Shown here piece by piece: positions 36,406 through 45,695 of a DNA stretch of 64,000 nucleotides. Each line of letters opens with the position of its first letter. Position 1 is the first letter of the stretch. The notes beneath the pieces were generated by a model that was not told the origin of the DNA, searched no databases, and saw nothing but the letters and a program-made list of their open reading frames with translations. The position numbers and the translations under genes were made by a program. Origin of the DNA: DATHZQ01 sp965216945 (GTDB taxonomy: Bacteria; Actinomycetota; Acidimicrobiia; Spongiisociales; UBA5794); NCBI GenBank assembly GCA_965216945.1, contig CBDCGU010000003.1, positions 1,736,001-1,800,000 on the forward strand, in the 5' to 3' direction.

Positions 36406-37161
36406 ATGGGCACCACCGTCGCGTTCGCCAATCAGAAAGGGGGCGTGGCGAAGACCACCACGGTCCATGCCCTCGCCGAGGCGCTCGCCGACGACGGCAG
36501 GCGTGTCCTCATGGTCGATCTCGATCCGCAGGCGTGCCTCACCTATGCGGCCGGACTCGATCCCGACGGGACGGAAGCCGGCCTCCACGAAGTTCTGCTG
36601 GGGCGCATCGAGGCGGCCGACGTCATTGTCACCACCGACTCCGCCGACCTGCTGCCTTCCTCGATCGACGTGGCAGGAGCAGAGGTTCACCTGCTCACCA
36701 AGACGGGCCGGGAGTTTGTGCTGTCTCGGGCGTTGAAGCCGGTCAAGGAGGGTTACGACGCCGTGCTGATCGACTGCGGTCCGTCTCTCGGAATCCTCAC
36801 CATCAACGGGCTGACGGCCGCCGACGGTGTCGTCGTACCCTTTCAGTGCGAGACGCTCAGCCACCGCGGCGTCGGTCAGCTTCTCGAGACGGTGGAGGAT
36901 GTGCGCAACTACACCAACGACGATCTCGAGGTCATCGGTGGCGTTGCCACGATGTTCGACGGCCGCACCCGGCTGGCGCGCCAGGTACTGGAGGCCGTCG
37001 AGGAAGTGCACGGGATCGAGGTCCTGGAGCCTCCCATCCCCAAGTCGGTGAGGGTCGCCGAGGCGCCCGGTGTGGGGCGCTCGGTGCTGCGCCACGCCCC
37101 CCGGTCGAAGCCGGCACTCGCCTATCGCGAGCTGGCGAGCGCCTTTGCGAGGCGTATATGA
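36406..37161 (+). CDS. ParA/Soj-like ATPase
   Basis: A 251-residue P-loop protein: deviant Walker A KGGVAKTT (residues 11-18, with the signature Lys11), MVDLDPQACLTYA, and DAVLIDCGPSLG (Walker B). It lacks the N-terminal HTH of plasmid ParA. Such proteins position chromosomes or other cargo; no ParB partner is encoded nearby, so an orphan cargo-positioning role is possible. TAGACT lies just upstream of the ATG with no ribosome site, suggesting a leaderless message. The next gene overlaps its stop (ATGA). Confidence 0.88.
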   Translation: MGTTVAFANQKGGVAKTTTVHALAEALADDGRRVLMVDLDPQACLTYAAGLDPDGTEAGLHEVLLGRIEAADVIVTTDSADLLPSSIDVAGAEVHLLTKTGREFVLSRALKPVKEGYDAVLIDCGPSLGILTINGLTAADGVVVPFQCETLSHRGVGQLLETVEDVRNYTNDDLEVIGGVATMFDGRTRLARQVLEAVEEVHGIEVLEPPIPKSVRVAEAPGVGRSVLRHAPRSKPALAYRELASAFARRI

Positions 37162-37481
37162 CGCGCAGCGACCCACTGGGCAAGCGAGCCCTCTTCGAGA
37201 GCCCACCCATCACGCCCGCCGAACCGGTCGCCGACGATCCCTTTGTCGAGGTCCGCAACCCCGAGGGCAAGGAAGCGCTGTACTCCGCCGGCCCACACCA
37301 GCCGGGCACCGTCGTGCTCGAGTGCTCCCGGTGCGGCGTGCACAGCCGCATGACGACGATCGAGGCAGGCGTCCGCATCATGATGATCTCGTTGTGGATT
37401 CCCGGGAAGCACTACAGCCGCTGGGTTCTCTGCCCCGAATGTGAACGGCGCACCTGGTCCCGGATCCACTGGTTCGGATAG
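37158..37481 (+). CDS. Small zinc-ribbon protein coupled to ParA
   Basis: A 107-residue protein that starts in the stop of the parA-like gene. A CSRCG knuckle (about residues 56-60) and CPEC (about 94-97) form a zinc ribbon, between which lies a Trp/Ile-rich strand region. N-terminal 45 residues look disordered and acidic. Not recognised; co-translation with the ParA-like ATPase suggests a partner or regulator. Confidence 0.7.
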   Translation: MTRSDPLGKRALFESPPITPAEPVADDPFVEVRNPEGKEALYSAGPHQPGTVVLECSRCGVHSRMTTIEAGVRIMMISLWIPGKHYSRWVLCPECERRTWSRIHWFG

Positions 37482-37484
37482 GTT

Positions 37485-37660
37485 TCGACCCCGAGTTGTT
37501 TCGCCCGAAGCAGGCTTCGGGCGAGTTTGTTTCGACCCCGAGCTTTGGCTCGGGGTCGAGTTCTAGTGTCGGCCCTTTGGGCCGTCGATTCCCTGCTTCG
37601 TTCGGTGGCGGAGCCACCGAACGAAGGTTGAAGGGGGAGGCGCGGAGCTTCCCCCTTCAA
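37485..37660. repeat. Cluster of five hairpins between convergent genes
   Basis: Perfect stems follow one another: 37502-37523 (10 bp, loop AG), 37533-37558 (11 bp, loop TTTG), 37570-37584 (6 bp, loop TTT), 37597-37625 (13 bp, loop GGA) and 37628-37660 (11 bp, larger loop). TTTCGACCCCGAG occurs twice as a direct repeat. The site lies between the rightward ParA unit and the leftward mutY, so bidirectional termination is likely, but five stems exceed what that needs. Confidence 0.75.
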
Positions 37661-37728
37661 ACATCCCCCTCCCCGGCGACATCGCTCCGCTCGTCGGTTT
37701 CGCCCGAGGCCTGCCTCGATCGAAGTCG

Positions 37729-38556
37729 TCACGTGAGGGTGTAGCCGGTGGGGGTTTTGGTGATCATGGCGTCTGCGGTGAGGGCGTCGACGGCTTCGGC
37801 GACCAGCATGGGCTCCGCTCGTGCCGTGGAGACGAGCTCGGCGAAGGTCGCAGGTCCGGTGACGAGGCGGCGAACGATGGCGCCACGGACCTGGCGCAGC
37901 GAACCTTCGAAGCGAGCCTGGGGTCGAGGCGGCTGGTAGGTATCGGGTCCGGCACACCACACATCCACCGGGCAGTCAGCGCACTTCGGCGTGCGCGGCA
38001 AGCACACCGTGGCGCCGAGGTCCATCATTGCCTGGTTCCACGCCGAGGCGTCGGCGTCACCCAGCGCAATCGAGGCGGCGCGCTCGAGGCGGCGACCCTC
38101 CAGCACCTCGCCGTGCCAGCGGATGAGCACACGACGCAGATTGGTGTCGACCGCGGGGGTGGGAGCGCCGAACGCGATCGCACCCACGGCGTGTGCGGTG
38201 TAGGGCCCCACGCCGGGCAGCGTCATGAGGCCGTCGATCGACTCCGGCCATCCCTCGGCGGCGATCCGGCGAGCGGCTTCGTGGAGACGTTTGGCCCGAA
38301 CGTTGTAGCCGAGCCCCGACCACTCTGCCGCCACGTCGGCGAAAGGAGCGGCAGCCAGCGCTTCGACGGTGGGGAAGTGATCCATGAACCGCTCGAAGTA
38401 CGCCGCCACCCGATCGGCGCGAGTCTGCTGCAGCATGATCTCGGACACCAGGACCGGGTAGGGCTCGGCGGTGTCACGCCACGGCAGCGACCGGCCGCTC
38501 TCGCGGTACCAGCCGAGGAGCGCGGCGTTGCGCTCCTCTTCGATCGTCGGCGTCAC
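37729..38556 (-). CDS. mutY: A/G-specific adenine glycosylase MutY, short form
   Basis: A 275-residue HhH-GPD glycosylase. Catalytic Glu39 (EIMLQQT) and Asp137 (VDTNLRR), the hairpin LPGVGPYTA, and the 4Fe-4S set Cys185-x6-Cys192-x2-Cys195-x5-Cys201 are all present. It removes adenine opposite 8-oxoguanine. The usual NUDIX-like C-terminal domain that reads 8-oxoG is missing; instead about 60 residues resembling a winged helix follow. Its start overlaps the stop of pknB by four bases, placing it at the end of the kinase/cell-wall operon. Confidence 0.92.
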   Translation of the reverse strand: MTPTIEEERNAALLGWYRESGRSLPWRDTAEPYPVLVSEIMLQQTRADRVAAYFERFMDHFPTVEALAAAPFADVAAEWSGLGYNVRAKRLHEAARRIAAEGWPESIDGLMTLPGVGPYTAHAVGAIAFGAPTPAVDTNLRRVLIRWHGEVLEGRRLERAASIALGDADASAWNQAMMDLGATVCLPRTPKCADCPVDVWCAGPDTYQPPRPQARFEGSLRQVRGAIVRRLVTGPATFAELVSTARAEPMLVAEAVDALTADAMITKTPTGYTLT

Positions 38557-40676
38557 GGGGCGGCGGTGGTCGTCGTCGTGTCGGGCGGGTCCGCAACGCC
38601 GATCTGGACAAGAACCGTGCTGCCCTCGGCGAGGGTCTCCCCGTCGGCGGGGTCCTGGCCTGCGATCTTGCCGTCGAGGCCCGAATCGGGGTCGACGGAC
38701 ACGTTGCCAATCACTTCGAGCAGGAGCCCCCGGCTCTCCAGCAGGTCGGTGGCCTCCTGCTCGGTGAGGCCCACGAGGTTGGGCACGTCGATCTGGCGGA
38801 TCACGCCGAGTTGGACGCGGACCGGATCGTTGATCGTGACGAGGGAGCCGGCGGACGGCTCCTGGGCTGCAACGAGATCGGCGAGCCCGCTGGCGAGTGT
38901 GACCTCGACGGGAACGCTGTCGATCACCAGCTCGATCCCGAGCCCGGCGGCCAGCTCCTGCGCCTGGGACACGGTGCGTCCGACGAAGTCCGGGAGCTCG
39001 AAGGGCTCAGGACCCTTGGAGACGAAGATGGTCACCGTGGGGTTGTCGCGGCCGACGAGCTGCTGTGCCGCCGGCACGGTGCGGGTGACAAACCCCTCGA
39101 TGATGTCGCTGGAGAACTCCTCTTCGGTCGTGACCTCGAATCCAGCCGCTTCCAGCTCGGCGATGGCGGCCTCCGCGGTCGCACCGGTGACATCCGGCAC
39201 GGTCAGTGCAAACGGCCCGCCGGACACGACGAGGTCCACGGCGGCGCCCGGTTGGGCAGGCTCGCCGGCATCTGGGTCCTGCTCCAGCACGAGACCCTCG
39301 GCGATGTCGTTGTCGAGGCGTGTCGTCACCTCACCCACGACAAACCCCTGTTCTTCGATGAGAGCACGCGCCTCCGATTCCGTGAGCCCACCGAGTTGTG
39401 GGACGGGGAACTGCTCCGGACCACCTGACACGACGAGCGTGACGACGGAGTTGGGTTCGACCTGAGCGCCTGCAGGGGGGTCGGTGGCGATGACGAAGCC
39501 CTCCGCCACCGTCTCGCTGGTCTCGCCGCGCAACCTGATGCGGAAGCCGAGATCCTGCAGAGCATCGATGGCGTCCGCCTCGGTCTGGCCGGTCAAGTCG
39601 GGTACTGCGATCACGTCCGGCTCCGCCGGGCCCGAGAGCAGGCGAGTGAGGATGAAGATGCCGATGCCGAGCACGACGAGCAGCGCGATGATCGCCAGCG
39701 CGTACGCCGTGTTGTTCGGCTTCTCCTCGTACGCAGGGGTCGCGACATGACGGGCTGTCTCGTCTGGGGTGACGGTGGGCGGCGGCAGCGGCGGTGCGGC
39801 CACCACTGCGGTCGCGACGTCCGTCGGTGCAACGGCGGCGACGGGGGCGTCACCGCGCAAGAACCGCAGGAGATCGTTGCGCATCTCGGCGGCGGTCTGA
39901 TACCGGAGGGACGGATCCTTCTCCATCGCCCGCTCGATCACCGACTCGAGCTCGGCAGGAACCGCCGGGTTGATGCTCGATGCGGGTGTCGCCCACGCCG
40001 AGACGTGTTGGTAGGCAACCGCCACCGGGCTCTCACCTTGGAACGGTGCGCGGCCGCACAAGAGCTCGTAGAGCACGACACCGAGGCTGTAGACGTCGCT
40101 GCGGGAGTCTGCGGGCAGACCCTGGGCCTGCTCTGGGGAGAAGTAGGTGGCCGTGCCGATGACGGCGCCCGTGCGCGTCAGCTCCTCGGAATCGTCGAGC
40201 GCCCGGGCGATGCCGAAGTCGGTGACCTTCACGCTGCCGTCGGGCGTCAGCATGATGTTCCCAGGCTTGATATCGCGGTGGTACACACCGGCGTCGTGGG
40301 CGACGGTGAGCGCCGCGGCGGCCTCGGCGGCGATCTCGGCGGCCCGCCGCGGCAGGAGGGCGCCGGCCGATCGTCGGATGTCCCGCAGGGTGCGACCGTC
40401 GATCAGCTCCATCACCATGTAGTAGGTCTGCCCGTACTGGCCCCAGTCGTAGATCGAGACGATGTTGGGGTGGTTGAGGTTGGCGGCGGCTTGTGCTTCC
40501 CGACGGAAGCGCGCAACAAAGGCCTCGTCACGTGCGAAGTGCTCGTGAAGAAGCTTCACCGCTACCCGGCGACCCAGGAGCTCGTCCTCGGCTTCGAAGA
40601 CGTCGCCCATGCCCCCGCGGGCTAGATGTCGAGTGATTCGGTAGCGGCCCGAGAGAACACGGGTGGATTCGCTCAC
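38553..40676 (-). CDS. pknB: Ser/Thr protein kinase with five PASTA domains (PknB)
   Basis: A 707-residue kinase with GTG start. Kinase domain residues 10-275: glycine loop GGMGDVFEAE, Lys41, HRDIKPGN with Asp135, DFG with Asp153, activation loop TRTGAVIGTATYFSPEQ. A linker, one membrane helix (about 324-347), then five PASTA repeats (each begins like VPDLTGQT; about 358 to 690) and a Thr-rich tail. PknB senses muropeptides/lipid II outside and phosphorylates cell-wall and division proteins. There is no separate pknA here, unlike mycobacteria. It follows pbpA by 78 nt. Confidence 0.95.
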   Translation of the reverse strand: MSESTRVLSGRYRITRHLARGGMGDVFEAEDELLGRRVAVKLLHEHFARDEAFVARFRREAQAAANLNHPNIVSIYDWGQYGQTYYMVMELIDGRTLRDIRRSAGALLPRRAAEIAAEAAAALTVAHDAGVYHRDIKPGNIMLTPDGSVKVTDFGIARALDDSEELTRTGAVIGTATYFSPEQAQGLPADSRSDVYSLGVVLYELLCGRAPFQGESPVAVAYQHVSAWATPASSINPAVPAELESVIERAMEKDPSLRYQTAAEMRNDLLRFLRGDAPVAAVAPTDVATAVVAAPPLPPPTVTPDETARHVATPAYEEKPNNTAYALAIIALLVVLGIGIFILTRLLSGPAEPDVIAVPDLTGQTEADAIDALQDLGFRIRLRGETSETVAEGFVIATDPPAGAQVEPNSVVTLVVSGGPEQFPVPQLGGLTESEARALIEEQGFVVGEVTTRLDNDIAEGLVLEQDPDAGEPAQPGAAVDLVVSGGPFALTVPDVTGATAEAAIAELEAAGFEVTTEEEFSSDIIEGFVTRTVPAAQQLVGRDNPTVTIFVSKGPEPFELPDFVGRTVSQAQELAAGLGIELVIDSVPVEVTLASGLADLVAAQEPSAGSLVTINDPVRVQLGVIRQIDVPNLVGLTEQEATDLLESRGLLLEVIGNVSVDPDSGLDGKIAGQDPADGETLAEGSTVLVQIGVADPPDTTTTTAAP

Positions 40677-40754
40677 GGGTCCGCATGGTACTTACGACGA
40701 GGGTCAACAAAGCTGTTTTCCGCCAGGGCGACGTCACCGGACGCCCGGCCGGCG

Positions 40755-42230
40755 TCAACCGCCGTTGGCGAAGAACTCCGCCATCACGGCCTGGGCGATG
40801 GGGGCGGCGAGCGTCCCGCCGCTGGCCGAAGCTCCAACGGCACCGCCGGACTCGACGAGCACGGCGATGGCGATCTGCGGCTCGCCCGGTGCGGCGTCGA
40901 CAGGGCCGTAGCCGATGAACCAGGCATGGGGAGATCCGCTCGGAGTCTCCGCAGTCCCGGTCTTGCCGCCGATGCGTACTCCGTTGACCGAGGCTCGCTG
41001 GCCCGTACCGTTGGTGACGACGCGTTCCATCATCACGCTGAGGGCCTCGGCGGCTGCGGGGCTCATGGCCCGTCCCAGCGGCGTCGGCTCGGTGACGGAT
41101 TCAACCTCGGCATCGGCGGTGAACACTTCGGCCACGAGGTACGGCTCCATCATCTCGCCCCCGGTGGCCACCGTTGCGGCGACCATGGCCATCTGCAGGG
41201 GGGTGGCGCGGACGTCCCTCTCGCCGATGGCGGTCTGCGCAAGCGCGGCGTCCGAGTTCTCGAACGATTCGGCGTCCGGGATGACGGACGAGGCGGCGCG
41301 GAAGTCGGTCGTGGCCGGTTCCGTGTTGAATCCCAGCGCCTCCGCCTGACCCACCAGGGCGTCGGCACCGACTTCGATGCCGAGCATGCCGAACACGGTG
41401 TTGCAGGAAAGGACGAATGCGGTCGTCAGGTCCACCGTCGCCCCGTCCCCGCAGGCGCCACCCCATGCATTGGAGATCGTGGCCGTGGAACCGGGAAGCT
41501 CCAGCTCGACCGGGTTCGGGAAGGTCGTCGCCGGTCCCGCAGCACCCGATTCCAAGGCGGCGGCCGCCGTGATGGTCTTGAACGTCGATCCGGGGTTGTA
41601 GGTCTCCTGGGCGGTGCGATTGAGCAGCGGGCGGTCCGGGTCGCTCTCCAGCGCCGAACCTTGGGGACCCGCATTGAACCCGGTGAGCAGGTTGGGATCG
41701 AACGTCGGGTTGGATGCCATCGCCAGCACTGCGCCGGTCGTCGGGTCGATGGCGACCACGGCGCCGATCTGCCCGGCGAGAGCTTCGAAGGCCTTCGTCT
41801 GCAGATCGTGGTCGACGGTGAGCCGCAGCCCGCGTGGGCGGAGGTCGCCTCCGAGCAGCGCATTGATCACGCCGGAGATGGTCGAGTCACGGTTGGAGGT
41901 GAGCTCGGAAGCGCGGCTCGCCTCGATGCCGGTGTCGCCGAAGAGCACAGTGGAGTAGCCCACCACGTGGGAGTATGTGCCTCCCTCCGGGTAGCGCCGG
42001 GTGAACACCTGCGGATCGCTCTGGTTGGGAATCGACTCCGCCGCGACGACACCGTCGGCGGTGATGATCGTGCCCCGTTCCCGCCCAACCCGGGCCGTGA
42101 TCACGCGAGTGTTGCGCGGGTCGTCGCGGTACTCGGACGCCTGCACCACCTGGATCCACGTGACGGCGGCTACGAGCACCGCGAGCCCGACGAACAAGGC
42201 GGTGGCCAGGTGGCGGATCGGCCCGTTCAT
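40755..42230 (-). CDS. pbpA: Penicillin-binding protein A (class B transpeptidase)
   Basis: A 491-residue protein with an N-terminal membrane helix (about 8-28), a short dimerisation domain, and a transpeptidase domain with the three penicillin-binding motifs: STFK (Ser215), SCN (275-277) and KTGTAE (Lys423). It cross-links peptidoglycan with the SEDS glycosyltransferase encoded upstream. Its ATG overlaps the rodA stop (ATGA). Confidence 0.95.
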   Translation of the reverse strand: MNGPIRHLATALFVGLAVLVAAVTWIQVVQASEYRDDPRNTRVITARVGRERGTIITADGVVAAESIPNQSDPQVFTRRYPEGGTYSHVVGYSTVLFGDTGIEASRASELTSNRDSTISGVINALLGGDLRPRGLRLTVDHDLQTKAFEALAGQIGAVVAIDPTTGAVLAMASNPTFDPNLLTGFNAGPQGSALESDPDRPLLNRTAQETYNPGSTFKTITAAAALESGAAGPATTFPNPVELELPGSTATISNAWGGACGDGATVDLTTAFVLSCNTVFGMLGIEVGADALVGQAEALGFNTEPATTDFRAASSVIPDAESFENSDAALAQTAIGERDVRATPLQMAMVAATVATGGEMMEPYLVAEVFTADAEVESVTEPTPLGRAMSPAAAEALSVMMERVVTNGTGQRASVNGVRIGGKTGTAETPSGSPHAWFIGYGPVDAAPGEPQIAIAVLVESGGAVGASASGGTLAAPIAQAVMAEFFANGG

Positions 42231-43519
42231 GCCCGCTCTCCGTGAGAGATCCGTGCCAGCAAGGTGAGGAGCACCATGTTGGCCAGCAGTGACGAACCGC
42301 CGTAGGACATGAACGGAAGCGTGATTCCGGTCACCGGCAGCAGACGGGTCACCCCGGCGATGATGAGCAGAGCCTGCATTCCGATGACGAGGGTCAGCCC
42401 GGCGGCCAGGAACTTGCGGAAGACGTCCCGGGAGCGCAGGGCGATGCCGAAACCCGCAGCGATCAGCAGGGCATATGCGGTGATCACTGCGATCGAGCCC
42501 GCCAGCCCCATCTCCTCACCGACCGCGGCGAACACGAAGTCCGTGGCTGCGGCGGGGATCAGGTCGGGCCGTCCCAGCCCGAGACCAGACCCGGTGAGCG
42601 AGCCGCTGCCGAGGGCGAAGAGGCTCTGGGCGATCTGATACCCGGTGTCGGTGAAGTCGTCGAACGGGTGGAGCCAGGCGTCGACGCGGCGTTGCACGTG
42701 ATCGAAGGCGCGGAATGCGATGTACCCGCCGGCGACCACGAACCCGGCGCCTGTGATCAGGTAGAACGGGCGGGCGGTGGCGATGTACATCATGCCGATG
42801 AAGAGGGCGAACAAGAGCAGCGAGGCCCCGAGGTCGCGCTGGTAGATGAGCACCAGGAAGCTGGCGGCGGCGGCAACGACGACGGGGAACACGTGGCGGG
42901 GGTCGGGCACGTTGAGGGGTCCGATCCGCCGACCAGTCGCCAGGGCCATGTGCCGGTCGGCCAGGTACGACGCCAGAAAGATGGCCAGCAGCAGCTTGGC
43001 GACCTCTCCGGGCTGGAAGCTGAGCGTGCGTTCACCGAACGGCAGGTCGGCCCGTACCCAGAGACGGGAGCCGAACACCTCGGCGCCTTGGACCGGCCAG
43101 TCCTCGGGGAGCAGGGGGAGCATCAGCAACCCGACGGCGACCACGAGCAGGATGTAGCGGTAGCGACGCAAGGCGGCCACGCCCTCGTCGCGCAGCAGGA
43201 ACAGCAGAAAGGCCGAGACCCCACCGGCCACGAGCAGCGACCACAACTGGAGCGCCGCCAGCTCACGATCCAGCCGGTAGACCTCGATGAAGCCGATGGC
43301 GGCGAGGAACGCGCCTAGGGGGAAGAGATAGGGGTTGGCCGTCGGCGCCCATCGCCGCATTGCCACGTGAACGCCGCCGAAGCTGAGCACGAACACCAGC
43401 AATGTCAGCGCCGCCTGGGCGTCGAAGCCTACGCCGGAGGCGAAGTTGACGAGGGCAACGCCGAGCCCGGCCAGGACCGCTGCCGCCGCCAGCAGCGATG
43501 CCTCCGCGTTGCGCGTCAT
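42227..43519 (-). CDS. rodA: SEDS family peptidoglycan glycosyltransferase (RodA/FtsW)
   Basis: A 430-residue polytopic protein with about ten to twelve helices. SEDS features include FQPGEVAKLLLAIF, YQRDLGASLLLF (the conserved Asp region), and the C-terminal LPVTGITLPFMSYGGSSLLANM. It polymerises lipid II. The start at 43519 overlaps the phosphatase stop by four bases; the frame continues upstream but with non-protein-like Arg/His sequence. Position in the operon equals rodA of mycobacteria. Confidence 0.94.
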   Translation of the reverse strand: MTRNAEASLLAAAAVLAGLGVALVNFASGVGFDAQAALTLLVFVLSFGGVHVAMRRWAPTANPYLFPLGAFLAAIGFIEVYRLDRELAALQLWSLLVAGGVSAFLLFLLRDEGVAALRRYRYILLVVAVGLLMLPLLPEDWPVQGAEVFGSRLWVRADLPFGERTLSFQPGEVAKLLLAIFLASYLADRHMALATGRRIGPLNVPDPRHVFPVVVAAAASFLVLIYQRDLGASLLLFALFIGMMYIATARPFYLITGAGFVVAGGYIAFRAFDHVQRRVDAWLHPFDDFTDTGYQIAQSLFALGSGSLTGSGLGLGRPDLIPAAATDFVFAAVGEEMGLAGSIAVITAYALLIAAGFGIALRSRDVFRKFLAAGLTLVIGMQALLIIAGVTRLLPVTGITLPFMSYGGSSLLANMVLLTLLARISHGERA

Positions 43520-44229
43520 GGCGTGACGTCGACCACGGCGACGGTGGTGTTGTCGTAGCCGCCGGCGGCGTTGGCGGCGTCGATGAGGCTCCACGCGGCT
43601 TCCGCCGGGCTGTCCGCACCAAGCAGCCGGCACACGGCGTCGTCCTCGACCATCGACGTGAGACCGTCGGTGCACAGCAGCACCCGGTCGCCGGGCTCGA
43701 GCTGCACGACCACTTCGTCGACTTCGATGTTGCGCATCCCGATCGACTGCATGACCAGATGGCGGCGGGGGTGGGTACGGGCCTGAGCTTCGGTGATGTG
43801 GCCGTCGGCGACCAGCCGGGCGACCAGCGTGTGGTCCTCGGTGAGTTGCGACAGCTCGCCGTTGCGCAACAGGTACGCACGGGAATCACCCACATGGCCG
43901 ATGCGGAGCTCGCCGCCGGCGCCGAACACGCCGATGGTCAATGTCGTTCCCATGCCGGCGAGGTCGGGGTCGTCGTCCATCGCTCCGGCGACCGCCCGGT
44001 TGGCGTTGCGTACGCGGCCCAAGGCACCGACCTCGCCCGGCTCGCCGACCATGGCCGCATCGATGGCGAGCCGGCTGGCTACCTCGCCGGCGACGTGGCC
44101 GCCCATCCCGTCGGCCACGGCGATGACGACCGGTCCCTCACCCGTGCCGTCGGTCGTCGGGGCCAGCGCATCTTCGTTGCCGCTGCGCACCCGCCCCACG
44201 TGAGTCTCCACCGACCAGGCGTACTTCAT
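43516..44229 (-). CDS. pstP: PP2C-type Ser/Thr phosphatase PstP
   Basis: A 237-residue PP2C catalytic domain: GNEDAL, VADGMGGHVAGEVAS, GMGTTLTIGVF, HVGDSRAYLLRNGELSQLTEDHTLV and CTDGLTSMV contain the metal-binding Asp residues. Mycobacterial PstP has an added membrane helix and extracellular domain; this one stops after the catalytic domain and is soluble. It reverses PknB phosphorylation. Four-base overlaps link it to fhaB and rodA. Confidence 0.95.
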   Translation of the reverse strand: MKYAWSVETHVGRVRSGNEDALAPTTDGTGEGPVVIAVADGMGGHVAGEVASRLAIDAAMVGEPGEVGALGRVRNANRAVAGAMDDDPDLAGMGTTLTIGVFGAGGELRIGHVGDSRAYLLRNGELSQLTEDHTLVARLVADGHITEAQARTHPRRHLVMQSIGMRNIEVDEVVVQLEPGDRVLLCTDGLTSMVEDDAVCRLLGADSPAEAAWSLIDAANAAGGYDNTTVAVVDVTP

Positions 44230-44639
44230 CGGATCTCCAGAATGGTGTTGCCGACCTGGATGGAGTCACCCTTGCCGAGGTTCGTCGGCACCGTCACCCG
44301 GCGTCCGTTCACGTACGTGCCGTTGGTGCTTCCCAAGTCGCTGAGGACAACGGAGCCGTCGTGTACGACGATGCGAAAGTGAAACTCCGAGGCGTACGGG
44401 TCGTCCAGCACGATATCGGCATCGGAGCTCCGGCCCACCGAAACGCCCGCTCCCACGGGGAAGCGAAGTCCGCTCAGCGTCTCCGAGCGGACGACGACCA
44501 TCTCACTGGCGCGCTTCGCCGGGCGTGATGACGCCGCCGGCCCGATGTGGGCGCCGATGGACCGGCCGATCTGCCACAGGAACAGGAAGATCAGGCCGAT
44601 GAAGATCAGCTTGAGCAGGTTGAGGAAGAGTGCGGGCAT
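44226..44639 (-). CDS. fhaB: FHA-domain protein FhaB
   Basis: A 137-residue protein: an N-terminal membrane helix (about 5-25) and a C-terminal FHA domain (about 60-137) with GRSSDADIVLDDPYAS and LGSTNGTYVNG, the phosphothreonine-binding loops. FhaB/FipA links PknB signalling to division proteins. Overlaps the pstP start; 18 nt after fhaA. Confidence 0.93.
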   Translation of the reverse strand: MPALFLNLLKLIFIGLIFLFLWQIGRSIGAHIGPAASSRPAKRASEMVVVRSETLSGLRFPVGAGVSVGRSSDADIVLDDPYASEFHFRIVVHDGSVVLSDLGSTNGTYVNGRRVTVPTNLGKGDSIQVGNTILEIR

Positions 44640-44657
44640 GCCGTGAAATCCGGTCGA

Positions 44658-45314
44658 TTATGCGAGTCGCAACGCAAAGGTAGCGGGTCCGAACTCGAGC
44701 AGGTCGCCGGCGAGCACTCCCACCGCCTCAGCAGACACCTGTTCGCCGCCGCGGCGGGTTCCGTTCGCCGACCCGAGATCCATCACCCAGATGCCCCCGG
44801 AGCGCCGGAAGATCACGGCATGAAAGCGCGACACCTCCGGCTGGTCGAGAGTGATGTCGGCCTTCGACGACCGTCCCACGACGACCCGGTTGTCCCCGAG
44901 ATCATGGATCGCCCCGCCTCGTCCGACGAGTTGTGCCCACGCCGGTTGCGGGCCGGGCATCGACTCGGCCGCGCAGGTGATCGATCCCCGTCCGACGGAG
45001 TCGTCGCTGTGGATGGCGACAGTGATCGGGCCACTGGTACGCCAGCCGCGCTCGGCTGCTGTCTCGGCCAGGGCGCGAGTCATCTCCCGATCGAGCGATG
45101 TCCCGTCGACGTCGGGGAGGTCTTTTGGATGCACACCGATGGAGAAGACGTTCGGAATGGTGGGCCCGGCCGCACCTTCGGTGACGAGCAGATCGGCCTG
45201 ACGGATGATCCTCCCGGCCAGTTCCACCGGGTGCATGCCACCACGAAATACGGCGGAGGACAACCCGTCCACCAGCCGCTCGAGACGCCGTTCCAGACTC
45301 CGTGCAAGACCCAC
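44658..45314 (-). CDS. fhaA: FhaA: DUF3662 plus FHA domain protein
   Basis: A 218-residue protein. The N-terminal DUF3662 domain (about 1-115) begins GLARSLERRLERLVDG and contains HPVELAGRIIRQAD; the C-terminal FHA domain (about 130-218) has VGRSSKADITL, SRFHAVIF and LGSANGTRR. In mycobacteria FhaA binds phosphorylated MviN and controls peptidoglycan synthesis. The usual long central linker is very short here. It heads the leftward operon through mutY. Confidence 0.93.
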   Translation of the reverse strand: MGLARSLERRLERLVDGLSSAVFRGGMHPVELAGRIIRQADLLVTEGAAGPTIPNVFSIGVHPKDLPDVDGTSLDREMTRALAETAAERGWRTSGPITVAIHSDDSVGRGSITCAAESMPGPQPAWAQLVGRGGAIHDLGDNRVVVGRSSKADITLDQPEVSRFHAVIFRRSGGIWVMDLGSANGTRRGGEQVSAEAVGVLAGDLLEFGPATFALRLA

Positions 45315-45482
45315 GATGGGTGAGTCTACGGAGCAACCGGGAGTAGAAACCGGCTGGGGTCTGCGATGCCAGATCGCTTACGTCGCTCGCTCTCAGGCGT
45401 CGGAGACAAGAACGCCCCCGGCGTCGGCCGCCGCCCTCCACAGCCTGGTCGTTCTGTGACCCTGGTACCCTTTGTTCTCACC

Positions 45483-45566
<84 letters not shown>

Positions 45567-45695
45567 CCCCGCAGTCGCACGGCTGCGATTGTGCGGCAGC
45601 GGGCTGCCGCGACCCCGCGGTCTCCCATGCCCCGGGGAAACGCCCAGAGATCTCTAAGGAGCGATTCGGTGGCATGAGAGCCACCGTCCCGAGCC

